This document shows positions 1 through 7,254 of a DNA stretch of 19,394 nucleotides, one piece after another. Where the stretch lies: NCBI GenBank assembly GCA_002359465.1, contig DENA01000034.1, positions 1,380 to 20,773 on the forward strand, read 5' to 3'. Positions within the stretch are counted from its first letter, which is position 1, and each line of letters begins with the position of its first letter. The notes beneath the pieces were generated by a model that worked only from the letters and a program-made list of their open reading frames with translations, was not told the DNA's origin and did no database searches. Position numbers and translations under genes: made by a program. The DNA is from Ruminococcaceae bacterium UBA2656 (GTDB lineage: Bacteria; Bacillota; Clostridia; Oscillospirales; Acutalibacteraceae).

Positions 1-333
1 GGAAATACCCATGAGGACAAAGATGATGCGGCAGACGTTGTAGCCGGGGAACATGGAAAACCAAAGGCCCAGAACGCCGGTTACGATGAATGAAAAGGTC
101 AGCAGCTTTCTCGCCGAAAATTTGTCGGCGATAATCCCGCCGATAAAATAAGAAAACAGCGCCATTGACGCGTAGCCGGATGACAGAAGACCCATTTGCG
201 TGTTGGTAAGATTCATCGCGTTTTGAATCTGAACATAAAAGGTTTCACGAATGTACGGTAACTGAAAAATGATTCCGGCACCTGCGGCAAGCAGCAGAAG
301 CGTGCCATACTTTTTGATGAATGCCTTGTTCAT
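1..333 (-). CDS. MFS transporter, N-terminal part (runs off the window start)
   Basis: The first 111 residues of a membrane transporter of the major facilitator superfamily. The ATG at 333-331 is chosen because a strong GGAGG-type ribosome binding site (342-348 on this strand) precedes it. A hydrophobic helix lies at about residues 10-26, and further helices follow. The loop GGIIADKFSARK (about 62-73) is the MFS motif A between helices 2 and 3 (GxxxDrxGrr type). The gene is transcribed divergently from the oxidase operon, and its leader carries the same attenuator as that operon and the ygcW unit. It therefore probably imports or exports a compound of the same pathway. The N-terminus does not look like E. 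coli YgcS, so it may be a functional replacement and not an ortholog. The substrate cannot be told from this fragment. Confidence 0.85.
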   Translation of the reverse strand, partial: MNKAFIKKYGTLLLLAAGAGIIFQLPYIRETFYVQIQNAMNLTNTQMGLLSSGYASMALFSYFIGGIIADKFSARKLLTFSFIVTGVLGLWFSMFPGYNVCRIIFVLMGIS

Positions 334-411
334 TAATTTTTCCTCCTCGTTTTTGTGTCAGTGGGATGATGAGAAAATCTCTAAAAATATCTGTGCACAA
401 TATTTTTAGAT

Positions 412-466
412 AAAAAAAGAATAACCTCAACTAATCCGCCCAAATAAGCGGATTAGTTGAAGTTAC
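412..466 (-). terminator. Attenuator terminator in the MFS leader
   Basis: This is a 19-base inverted repeat, 448-466 against 421-439, with one G-U wobble and an end mismatch. It has an 8-nt loop and is followed on the minus strand by seven T (418-412). It lies about 80 nt upstream of the MFS start codon, in the leader, so it would end transcription before the gene unless antiterminated. Confidence 0.85.
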
Positions 467-493
467 TCAATCTCTCATCTCTCTGATAGTAAC
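462..493 (-). promoter_or_regulatory. Leader hairpin of the MFS gene, candidate antiterminator (copy 3)
   Basis: The RNA stem is GTTACT (493-488) with AGTAAC (467-462), a perfect 6 bp. The 20-nt purine-rich loop contains two AGAGA boxes separated by four bases. The 3' arm of this stem is also the first part of the following terminator, so only one of the two structures can form. The layout is the same as at 615-642 and 10765-10792, where the boxes are three bases apart. Confidence 0.75.
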
Positions 494-500
494 TGTTGAC

Positions 501-529
501 AGTATACAGCAAATATTGCGCGTTGTCAT
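501..529 (-). promoter_or_regulatory. Sigma-A promoter of the MFS gene
   Basis: On the minus strand there is a -35 ATGACA (529-524) and a perfect 17-bp spacer before the -10 TATACT (506-501). The -10 hexamer and spacing are the same as at 579-607 and 10728-10756. Transcription would start around 494-498, directly in front of the leader hairpin. Confidence 0.75.
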
Positions 530-578
530 CAAACAGAAACGCTAAATAAAAATGAAAAATACTAGTTAAATTAGACAA

Positions 579-607
579 TTGACAAATAAACAACCAGCCG
601 TTATACT
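579..607 (+). promoter_or_regulatory. Sigma-A promoter of the ygcU operon
   Basis: There is a consensus -35 TTGACA (579-584), a 17-bp spacer and a -10 TATACT (602-607). The predicted start is at about 613, immediately before the leader hairpin. It is back to back with the MFS promoter; the two -35 hexamers are separated by 49 bp (530-578) of AT-rich DNA in which no clear operator is seen. Confidence 0.85.
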
Positions 608-614
608 GTAGTCA

Positions 615-642
615 GTTACCAAAGAGAGTAAGAGAAAGTAAC
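615..642 (+). promoter_or_regulatory. Leader hairpin of the ygcU operon, candidate antiterminator (copy 1)
   Basis: GTTAC (615-619) pairs with GTAAC (638-642). The loop holds two AGAGA boxes (623-627 and 631-635) three bases apart. The 3' arm GTAAC is shared with the 5' arm of the terminator that follows, making the two structures mutually exclusive. The hairpin begins 7 nt after the -10 hexamer, so it forms at the very 5' end of the transcript. Confidence 0.8.
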
Positions 643-687
643 TTTTAGTGGGCGTATACCCATTTAAAAGTTGCTTTCTCTTTTTTT
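638..687 (+). terminator. Attenuator terminator in the ygcU leader
   Basis: The outer stem is GTAACTTTTA (638-647) with TAAAAGTTGC (665-674). The inner stem is TGGG (649-652) with CCCA (659-662), and the T-rich tail ends in seven T (681-687). It sits 38 nt before the ygcU start codon and would block the eight-gene operon when formed. Confidence 0.85.
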
Positions 688-724
688 ATTGGTCAATTTG
701 AGATAAAGAAAAGGAGTAAACAGC

Positions 725-2176
725 ATGGCATTAATCGAAAGAGAAAAGATCGTCGAGGGCCTGGTCCGAATTCTTGGAAAAGCGAATGTAGTGACGGATG
801 AGCAGGTTCTCAAAGAGAGCAGCCTTGACCGCTACCGAAAATATGAGCAGGTGTGCGAAGTATATACACAGCCGATACCGGCAGCTGTTGTCTATGTACA
901 CAGCGCCGAGGAAGTTTCCGATGTTTTAAAGTTTGCAAATGAATATCAGATTAATATCGTTCCCAGAACAGGCCATTCGGCTATTGAGGGCGGACTGGAA
1001 ACGTCATTAAAGGATTCCGTCGTGGTCGACGGTTCCCAGATGAACAAAGTCCTGAAGGTTGATAAATACAATATGCAGGTTACCTGCCAGTGCGGAGTTC
1101 CCCTGCAGGAACTGGATGACATGCTCAGGGAGCAGGGCTATACCACAGGACATTCCCCGCAGTCCAAGCCGCTGGCGCAAATGGGCGGTTTGGTGGCAAC
1201 CCGCAGCATCGGCCAGTTTTCCACGCTGTATGGCGGAATTGAAGACATGGTCGTCGGTCTTGAAGCGGTTTTTCCAAACGGCAAAATCTGCCGGATCAAG
1301 AATGTTCCGCGCAGATCGGTCGGACCGGACATCAGAAATATCGTGATCGGAAATGAGGGAGCCCTATGCTTCATTACCGAAGTAACCGTTAAGCTGTTCA
1401 AGTACCGTCCGGAAAGCAACCGTTTTCTGGGATATACGCTTGACAGCATGAAGACCGGCTTCGAGGTGCTCCGCGAGGTGATGGTCGAAGGCTACAAGCC
1501 GTCCATTGCCCGCCTGTATGATCCCGCCGACGGCGCAATGAGCTTCTCTCATTTTGCTGCGCCCGGCAAGTGCGTGATGATTTTTACGGCGGAAGGCCCC
1601 GAAGGCATCGCCGCCGCCACAGAAGCCGGCATCAGGGAAATCGTCGCACGGTATGACGAGTGCGAAGCGGTTGACCCGAAGTATATAGAGAAATGGTTCG
1701 GCAAACTCAACTGGGGCGCGGAGCAGATTGCACAGGAGCGTGAGGAAATCAGGGCGACCCAGAATATCGGCATTACCACCGAGGTTTCCGGCTGCTGGGA
1801 CTGCATCTATGAAATTTATGACAGCGCCTGCAAACGCATCATGGCGGAGGTGCCGGACATCACCCTGATCGGCGGTCATTCTTCCCACAGCTATATCAAC
1901 GGTACCAATATGTACTTCGTCTACTATTACAATATTGTAGACTGCCCGCCGGAAGAAGAGATTAACAAGTACCATAACCTTATTAACAGGATTATCTGCG
2001 AGCAGGTCGTCAAATACGGCGGATCGATTGCCCATCATCACGGCCTTGGCAAGGCGCGGGCACACTACGCCTATCAGGAGTACGGCTCATCCTACTACAT
2101 GCTTGACACCCTGAAGAAGGCGTTTGACCCGAACGGCATTATGAACATGGGAACACTGATTCCTCTTAGAAAATGA
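725..2176 (+). CDS. ygcU: FAD-linked oxidoreductase of the VAO/PCMH family, YgcU-like
   Basis: A 483-residue flavoprotein, the same length class as E. coli YgcU (484), with long stretches of recognisable identity such as GYTTGHSPQSKPLAQMGG (about 137-154) and the GGHSSHSY...NGTNMYFVY region (about 387-405). The N-terminal half is a PCMH-type FAD-binding domain. The C-terminal cap domain ends in AHHHGLGK (about 436-443) and DPNGIMNMGT, as in the 4-cresol dehydrogenase and alkyl-DHAP synthase family. The ATG has AGGAG upstream. It is the first gene after the attenuator and overlaps the next gene by 4 nt. Electrons from the unknown hydroxyl or alcohol substrate presumably pass to the ETF encoded next door. 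The natural substrate of this family is not known to me. Confidence 0.92.
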   Translation: MALIEREKIVEGLVRILGKANVVTDEQVLKESSLDRYRKYEQVCEVYTQPIPAAVVYVHSAEEVSDVLKFANEYQINIVPRTGHSAIEGGLETSLKDSVVVDGSQMNKVLKVDKYNMQVTCQCGVPLQELDDMLREQGYTTGHSPQSKPLAQMGGLVATRSIGQFSTLYGGIEDMVVGLEAVFPNGKICRIKNVPRRSVGPDIRNIVIGNEGALCFITEVTVKLFKYRPESNRFLGYTLDSMKTGFEVLREVMVEGYKPSIARLYDPADGAMSFSHFAAPGKCVMIFTAEGPEGIAAATEAGIREIVARYDECEAVDPKYIEKWFGKLNWGAEQIAQEREEIRATQNIGITTEVSGCWDCIYEIYDSACKRIMAEVPDITLIGGHSSHSYINGTNMYFVYYYNIVDCPPEEEINKYHNLINRIICEQVVKYGGSIAHHHGLGKARAHYAYQEYGSSYYMLDTLKKAFDPNGIMNMGTLIPLRK

Positions 2177-2994
2177 TGAAGTTACTTCTTCCTTTTTCCG
2201 TTGTTCCGGATTTGGAGGCCCTTTCCGAAGAGGATTGGGCCTTCAGGTCCGATTTAAAAGTAAATACTTCGTTTGCGCCGCTAGATTGGAATAGTTTTGA
2301 TGAAAGTGCGTTAGAAATGAGCCTTAAGCTTTCTGATCAGCCTAAAGGCTCTTTTTGTTTTTATAGATGCGCGCTGACGGTCGGCGGAAAGTCCGGCGAC
2401 CCCTTCTTGAAGACGCTCGCCGCATTGAAGTTCGATCAGCTGGTGCGGGTTGATCCCGGCGACGCGGATCTGCGCTTTCGCCCGGAGATCATTGCCCGAA
2501 TCATTGCCTCCTACGCGCGGGAACAGGCGCATCCGGATTTTATCGTGATGGGGCGCCAAAGGCAGGGCGGCGACAACGCCTGCACGCCGCTGATGGCGGC
2601 GGAACTGCTGGGGTGGCCGTGTGTGACACAGGTGACCGCGATGGAAGCCGTGGAGGAACACCGCCTCCGTGTTACCGGCGCGGTTGACGGCGGAAAAGCG
2701 GTACAGACCGTTTCCGCTCCCTGCGTGCTGAGCGTCGGCGATGCCCCCGGCACCTACCTCCGTGTTCCGACGCTGAAGGACAAGATGATGTATGGGAAAC
2801 AGCCTGTTACATTGCTGAAAATGGCGGATTTTCCTCAGGCGGAAGCGATGCTGCCCCATCCGGATGCGGAACTGTGCTCCCTTACCCCGATTCGCCGGGA
2901 ACGGGAAGGCTTTCTCATTGAGGCCGGCACGCCGGAAGAAAAAGCAAGAATTCTGTACCATCATTACCTGAAAGGAAGGCTGAGTCGCTTATGA
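2173..2994 (+). CDS. ygcR: Electron transfer flavoprotein beta-like subunit, YgcR type
   Basis: A 273-residue ETF beta-like protein. The stretch LRFRPEIIARIIASY (about 99-113) and the following GRQRQGGDN...AAELLGWPCVTQV (about 130-155) match the nucleotide-binding part of E. coli YgcR better than housekeeping EtfB. The classical N-terminal KQVP motif is missing, and the usual DGDTAQV motif is altered to GGDNACT, so this is a divergent ETF beta. The ATG overlaps the ygcU stop (ATGA). A second ATG lies 3 nt later, and no strong ribosome binding site is seen, so translation is probably coupled to ygcU. It should form a heterodimer with the next protein and accept electrons from YgcU. Whether it binds AMP or a second FAD (as bifurcating ETFs do) cannot be decided here. 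Confidence 0.85.
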   Translation: MMKLLLPFSVVPDLEALSEEDWAFRSDLKVNTSFAPLDWNSFDESALEMSLKLSDQPKGSFCFYRCALTVGGKSGDPFLKTLAALKFDQLVRVDPGDADLRFRPEIIARIIASYAREQAHPDFIVMGRQRQGGDNACTPLMAAELLGWPCVTQVTAMEAVEEHRLRVTGAVDGGKAVQTVSAPCVLSVGDAPGTYLRVPTLKDKMMYGKQPVTLLKMADFPQAEAMLPHPDAELCSLTPIRREREGFLIEAGTPEEKARILYHHYLKGRLSRL

Positions 2995-4004
2995 AAGGGG
3001 TTCTGGTGCTGAATGCCTGCGCGGACGATTACCATGAACAGGGTCGGCTGCTTGCGGGGTTCCTTGCACAGCGCGCAGAGGGCATGGAAGTTGATACCGC
3101 AGTTGTATTCTACACGGAAAAGACCGACTGCGCCAGTTTGCTGAGCGCGGTGCCGGTGCAGCAGGCTCTGCTGGTCTGTCTGACCCAAGGGCGGACGGAA
3201 ACGATGCTGAATGTGCTTGCCGCGCTGGAGGCACGGAAAATGGCGGAAGTCTACCTGTTTGCCGGAAACTGCTTTGGGTCGGAGATGGCGGTTCGGCTGG
3301 GGCAGCGCCGGGGCGGTTCAGCCATGGCAGCGGTCGACGGCGTGCAGTGTGAGCAAGGATGTATTATTGCCACGAAGGCGGTATACGGCGGCCATATGGA
3401 AGCAACGTTTGTGCTGAAACGCTCGCCGTATTGCCTGTCTGTTGCAAAATCCTGCGCCGAGCCTGCGGCAGAAACCGGCGAACCCGCCGTGCTGCTGGAG
3501 ACGCTGACTGTGCCGGAAGGTACGGAAAACAATTTTTCCGCGGATTTTACCCTTATGAAAGACGAGCAGGAGAAAAATCTGGAAACGGCGCCGTTTATTC
3601 TTACCGCCGGCAGGGGAGCCAAAAGCCGTGAGGGCATTGAATACATGGCGAAGGCCGCGGAAAAAATGGGGGCCGAGCTGGGCGTCAGCCGCCCGGTTGC
3701 CATGAGCGCATGGGCTCCCCTGAACCGGATGGTCGGTGTTTCAGGCGCCATGCTTAAGCCGGAGATCTGCATCGCGGCGGGTGTTTCCGGCGCGCCGGCT
3801 TTTTACGCCGGAATTGAAAAGAGCGGACTGATTGTATCCGTCAATTCCGACCCGCGGGCGCCGATTCATAAGAAGGCCGATGTTTCGATTGTAGACGACT
3901 GGCATACCGTTCTGCAATATCTCTGTGACGAATTTATAAAAGAGCGGGACAATACAGCCGGAGACCACATATCACGGCGAACCGGCGCAGCGGGCGAAAA
4001 ATAA
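2991..4004 (+). CDS. ygcQ: Electron transfer flavoprotein alpha-like subunit, YgcQ type
   Basis: A 337-residue ETF alpha. The C-terminal FAD domain shows AGRGAKSREG (about 206-215), SRPVAMS, VGVSGAMLKP (248-257), the GVSGAPAFYAGI turn and VNSDPRAPI, the standard order in EtfA. The N-terminal ETF domain is more divergent. There is no Cys-rich ferredoxin-like extension, unlike some ETF alpha subunits of anaerobes. The start ATG overlaps the ygcR stop by 4 nt, with AAGGAAGG about 12 nt upstream. It is followed by a 43-nt gap before the second oxidase, the largest gap inside the operon. It is expected to carry the FAD that receives electrons from the YgcU-like oxidase. Confidence 0.88.
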   Translation: MKGVLVLNACADDYHEQGRLLAGFLAQRAEGMEVDTAVVFYTEKTDCASLLSAVPVQQALLVCLTQGRTETMLNVLAALEARKMAEVYLFAGNCFGSEMAVRLGQRRGGSAMAAVDGVQCEQGCIIATKAVYGGHMEATFVLKRSPYCLSVAKSCAEPAAETGEPAVLLETLTVPEGTENNFSADFTLMKDEQEKNLETAPFILTAGRGAKSREGIEYMAKAAEKMGAELGVSRPVAMSAWAPLNRMVGVSGAMLKPEICIAAGVSGAPAFYAGIEKSGLIVSVNSDPRAPIHKKADVSIVDDWHTVLQYLCDEFIKERDNTAGDHISRRTGAAGEK

Positions 4005-4017
4005 AGGCGGCTGTGTA

Positions 4018-4026
4018 TGCTATAAT
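4018..4026 (+). promoter_or_regulatory. Possible internal extended -10 promoter
   Basis: TGCTATAAT is a perfect extended -10 element in the gap between the two oxidase/ETF modules. No -35 hexamer is recognisable 17 bp upstream. A start near 4033 would leave a very short leader before the ATG at 4048. It may be fortuitous. Confidence 0.25.
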
Positions 4027-4047
4027 TTAAAATTGGAGTATGATTTC

Positions 4048-5463
4048 ATGAACAACCGACGAATTTTTTCTATGGATGAAACGTATGCGGAGTACGTCCG
4101 GGATGAGTCCCAGTTTACCGGTGAAGCGAAAAGCATCTCGTTTCCGCGCAGCGAAGAAGAAATACGCTCGATTCTCCGTGAACTGCGCGAACAGGGAATT
4201 CCGGTAACGGCACAGGGCGGAAAAACCGGTATCGTAGGCAGCGGGGTTCCGCGTGGCGGACATCTGATGAGTATGACCGACTTCAGTCAGGTGCTGGACT
4301 TTTCCGAAACAGACGGAAAATATCTGCTGACCGTGGAACCCGGACTGCGGCTTACAGAATTAAAGCAGGCGCTTGCAAGACTGGGCGGACCGGTGCGCCT
4401 GTTCTGGCCGCCGGAGCCGACGGAGACCTCCGCGACGGTCGGCGGTGTTGCGGCGACGGCGGCCTGCGGAATCGGCGTTTATGCTTACGGGGATACCAAA
4501 CAGTATTTTGAAGCGGCGCGCGTGATTCTGGCGGACGGTACGGTGCGGGAAATCCGGCGCGGAGAACATTTTCTTACTATTGACGGGCAGCGCCTTGACG
4601 AACTGGACGCCTTTCTTGGAAGCGAAGGGATGCTCGGAATTTTTTCCGCCCTGACGCTCCGGCTGCTGCCGTGCACCGCGGAACAGTGGGGGATTGCTTT
4701 CTTCTTTAAGACGGAAAGCGAGGCGTGGGCGTTTGCCGACGGGCTGCAGGGGAATCCTTTGCCGCCGGTGGCTGCAAAGGTGACTGCGGCGGAGTATATC
4801 GACGGCGAGTCCATCCGACTGTTGGAAGAAAGGAAGGAACTGCTGAGCAAGCTGAACAATGTCCCGCCCATTGACCCGGATTTTGACGCAATGGTTTACC
4901 TGGAAATCGCAGGGGAAGAATCGGGGATTGAATCCATGGCGGAAATCCTGATGGAGCGGGCGCTGCAGTGCGGAAGCGACCCCGACCGCGCATGGGCGGT
5001 ATCCGGTGAAAAAGAGCTGGAAGCACTTCGTACCTTCCGTCATGCGGTACCGGAAACGGTAAACCTCGCGGTAGAGGAAAATCACCGGAACCATCCGGAA
5101 ATTACCAAGCTTTCAACAGATATTTCCTTTCCCGGCAAGATGTTTTCCCAGGTAATGGACTGGTACGCGGAATGCCTGCGCGACCTGAATCCGGCGCACT
5201 GTATCTTCGGTCACATCGGCGAAAACCATGTCCACTGCAACCTCTTTCCCGAAAATTTGTCGGAGCAGGAGCAATGCGAGGCGTGGATGCGCTGGGTGCT
5301 GCGGGAGGCGCGCGGCTTTGGCGGCTGCATCGCCCGGGAAAACGGCATCGGCAAGGTGAAACGGAGCTGGATGCCGAAGGACGATGCGGAACTGATGCGG
5401 ATGCATGCTCTGAAAAAAATATATGATCCCGAAGGGTTCTGGAATCCCGGCAATATGTTTTAA
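4048..5463 (+). CDS. GlcD-type FAD-binding oxidoreductase (2-hydroxyacid dehydrogenase-like)
   Basis: A 471-residue flavoprotein of the glycolate oxidase GlcD / D-lactate dehydrogenase family. The PCMH FAD domain includes PVTAQGGKTGIVGSG (about 51-65) and TSATVGGVAATAACG. The C-terminal FAD-oxidase domain carries GHIGENHVH (388-396), the usual metal-site motif, and DPEGFWNPGNMF at the end. ATG 4048 is chosen over the in-frame TTG at 4033 because the TTG lies inside the ribosome binding site (GGAG 4035-4038). The usual EHGIG motif reads ENGIG here (E431-N432), replacing a normally conserved His. A second ETF pair follows directly, the arrangement of lactate dehydrogenase/ETF complexes. The probable role is oxidation of a 2-hydroxyacid-like intermediate; the substrate is unknown. 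Confidence 0.85.
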   Translation: MNNRRIFSMDETYAEYVRDESQFTGEAKSISFPRSEEEIRSILRELREQGIPVTAQGGKTGIVGSGVPRGGHLMSMTDFSQVLDFSETDGKYLLTVEPGLRLTELKQALARLGGPVRLFWPPEPTETSATVGGVAATAACGIGVYAYGDTKQYFEAARVILADGTVREIRRGEHFLTIDGQRLDELDAFLGSEGMLGIFSALTLRLLPCTAEQWGIAFFFKTESEAWAFADGLQGNPLPPVAAKVTAAEYIDGESIRLLEERKELLSKLNNVPPIDPDFDAMVYLEIAGEESGIESMAEILMERALQCGSDPDRAWAVSGEKELEALRTFRHAVPETVNLAVEENHRNHPEITKLSTDISFPGKMFSQVMDWYAECLRDLNPAHCIFGHIGENHVHCNLFPENLSEQEQCEAWMRWVLREARGFGGCIARENGIGKVKRSWMPKDDAELMRMHALKKIYDPEGFWNPGNMF

Positions 5464-5488
5464 AGTTTTACGGAAGAGGAGGAAAAAT

Positions 5489-6265
5489 ATGAAAATTGCG
5501 GTTTGCATGAAGCAGGTTCCTGCGGAATCGCGCGGATTGATGAATGAAGAAACCGGTGTGATTGTCCGCGCGGGACTGAAGCCGGAGGTAAACAGCTATG
5601 ATTTGAGCGCACTGGAAGCCGCTCTCCGCATCCGGGAGAACGTGCCGGCGGAAATCCATGTTTTTACAATGGGGCCTCCGAAAGCGGAGGACGTGATAAG
5701 GACCGCGTTTTCTATGGGGGCGGATGCCGGTTTTTTGATATCGGATCCGGCCTTTTCCGGGGCTGATGTACTTGCAACCTCTTACACGCTGTATAGAGCG
5801 ATGGAAACGGCGGGAGAATATGAGTTGGTTCTATGCGGAAGACAAACCACCGACGGGGACACAGCCCAGGTCAGCGGTGCGCTGGCACAGTGGATGAATG
5901 TCCCGCATGCGAACTGGGTATCGGATATTGAAAATGTGACGGAAGCATCCGTAACCGTCGCGCAGAAGACAGAGCGGGAACGGGTGCGCATGCTGCTGCC
6001 GCTGCCCTGCCTGCTGTCTGTGGAGAGGGAGGGATTTCTTCCGCGGCTGCCGTCTCTCCGTTTAAAAATGACAGCCGGTAAAAAAACGGTCGTCTCCATC
6101 GGGATAAAAGATCTCTCCGACCGGGACCCCGCCCATTACGGGCTGAACGGCTCCGCGACGCGGGTCAGGAAAATTTATCCGCCGCCGCGCACACAGCGGA
6201 ACCCCTTGTTTTCAGGTACTGCGGATGCCTGCGCCGAAATGATTTTACACGAGGTGAGAGGATGA
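5489..6265 (+). CDS. Electron transfer flavoprotein beta subunit (second pair)
   Basis: A 258-residue canonical EtfB: KQVP at residues 8-11, NSYDLSALEAAL at 35-46, and the nucleotide-binding signature GRQTTDGDTAQVSG at 117-130. The ATG at 5489 follows AGAGGAGG at an ideal distance and gives the family's usual N-terminus (MKIAVCMKQVP). An upstream in-frame ATG at 5423 lies inside the previous gene and is rejected. It is 25 nt after the GlcD-like gene and overlaps the next gene by 4 nt. It is closer to standard EtfB than the YgcR-like protein of the first module, so the two pairs are not a recent duplication. Confidence 0.9.
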   Translation: MKIAVCMKQVPAESRGLMNEETGVIVRAGLKPEVNSYDLSALEAALRIRENVPAEIHVFTMGPPKAEDVIRTAFSMGADAGFLISDPAFSGADVLATSYTLYRAMETAGEYELVLCGRQTTDGDTAQVSGALAQWMNVPHANWVSDIENVTEASVTVAQKTERERVRMLLPLPCLLSVEREGFLPRLPSLRLKMTAGKKTVVSIGIKDLSDRDPAHYGLNGSATRVRKIYPPPRTQRNPLFSGTADACAEMILHEVRG

Positions 6266-7254
6266 ATCAGGACATTTTGATTTGCCTGGAAACAGGTGAA
6301 AACGGATTACATGCCTCTTCTCTTGAGCTGATCGGGAAGGCGCTCGAACTGGCGCAGCCCTGCGGAGGAAGCCTGTACGGCGTTGTGATGGGCGGAAACG
6401 CCGAACGTCTTCCGGAAGACCTGCGCGGCCTGCCGCTGCAGCGGGTATATATCGGTCAGACATGCCGTACATACGATGCGCAGGAGTGTGCGGAAACGGT
6501 GGTGGAATGTGTCCGGCGGATTGATCCGTCGGTGCTGCTGATTTCCGGAACCTGTTTCGGACGTTCGGTTGCGCCGCGTATTGCCGTGGCTTGCCGCACG
6601 GGACTGACAGCGGACTGCACGGAACTGGAGCGCACCCCGGAAGGCGGTTTGATTCAGATTCGGCCCGCTTTTGGCGGCGACATCATGGCCAGAATCGTCA
6701 CCGACCATACCCGTCCGCAAATGGCGACGGTACGCCCCGGCGTGATGTCTTCCTGTGTGCGTCAAGGAGACAGGATGCCGGAACTGTGTGCTCTGAGCAG
6801 GAAAACGGACGGGCACATTCATTTGCTGGACGTTCAGCCGCTAAAGCTCGCGGCGGGCATTGCCGCACAGAAAGTGCTGGTCGCGGCGGGACGCGGGGTC
6901 AAAAGGAAAGAGGATCTGGTGATGCTGGAGCATCTGGCGCAACGGATGGGAGGAGCCCTTGCGTGCTCGCGGGCACTGGTGGAAAAAGGGCTTCTGCCTC
7001 ATGAAAAACAGATCGGCCTGTCCGGAGCAACCGTATCCCCTGATTTGCTGCTGACCTGCGGAATCTCTGGCTCGGTACAGTTTCAGGCGGGCATCCGCCG
7101 GGCAAAGACGATTATCGCGATCAACAGCGACCCGGAGGCGAAAATATTTGATCTGGCCCATATCCCGGTTTGCGGGGATTTGTATGAGATCGTTCCGAAA
7201 TTGATTGAACGGTTGGAAAAGGATGGAGAATCTGTGGAGGAGGTATCCCTTTGA
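6262..7254 (+). CDS. Electron transfer flavoprotein alpha subunit (second pair)
   Basis: A 330-residue EtfA. The N-terminal ETF domain includes LLISGTCFGRSVAPRIA (about 93-109) and GLTADCTEL. The FAD domain shows AGRGVKRKED (about 209-218), IGLSGATVSP, TCGISGSVQFQAGI and INSDPEAKIF. No ferredoxin-like cluster motif is present. The ATG overlaps the preceding EtfB stop (ATGA) and has GAGGTGAGAGG in front. The gene ends in a TTGA overlap with the ABC ATPase. With the previous protein it should form the electron acceptor of the GlcD-like dehydrogenase. Confidence 0.9.
   Translation: MNQDILICLETGENGLHASSLELIGKALELAQPCGGSLYGVVMGGNAERLPEDLRGLPLQRVYIGQTCRTYDAQECAETVVECVRRIDPSVLLISGTCFGRSVAPRIAVACRTGLTADCTELERTPEGGLIQIRPAFGGDIMARIVTDHTRPQMATVRPGVMSSCVRQGDRMPELCALSRKTDGHIHLLDVQPLKLAAGIAAQKVLVAAGRGVKRKEDLVMLEHLAQRMGGALACSRALVEKGLLPHEKQIGLSGATVSPDLLLTCGISGSVQFQAGIRRAKTIIAINSDPEAKIFDLAHIPVCGDLYEIVPKLIERLEKDGESVEEVSL

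Noticed and set aside
245..430. Small minus-strand ORF across the MFS start and its attenuator
   Set aside because: It overlaps the MFS coding region in another frame and covers the terminator stem; it has no plausible start signal.
615..642. Reading the GTTAC...GTAAC repeats as DNA operators only
   Set aside because: They lie just after the -10, in the transcribed leader, and each shares an arm with a terminator stem, which is better explained by RNA attenuation. A DNA role is not excluded.
1364..2065. Long open frame on the minus strand inside ygcU (and similar ones at 2311-2964, 4360-5094, 3251-3772)
   Set aside because: They lie antisense to clearly recognisable genes, have no family resemblance or ribosome binding sites, and reflect the GC-rich third positions of the real genes.
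4033..4047. TTG start giving a five-residue longer GlcD-like oxidase
   Set aside because: The TTG lies in the ribosome binding site (GGAG 4035-4038) that serves the ATG at 4048.
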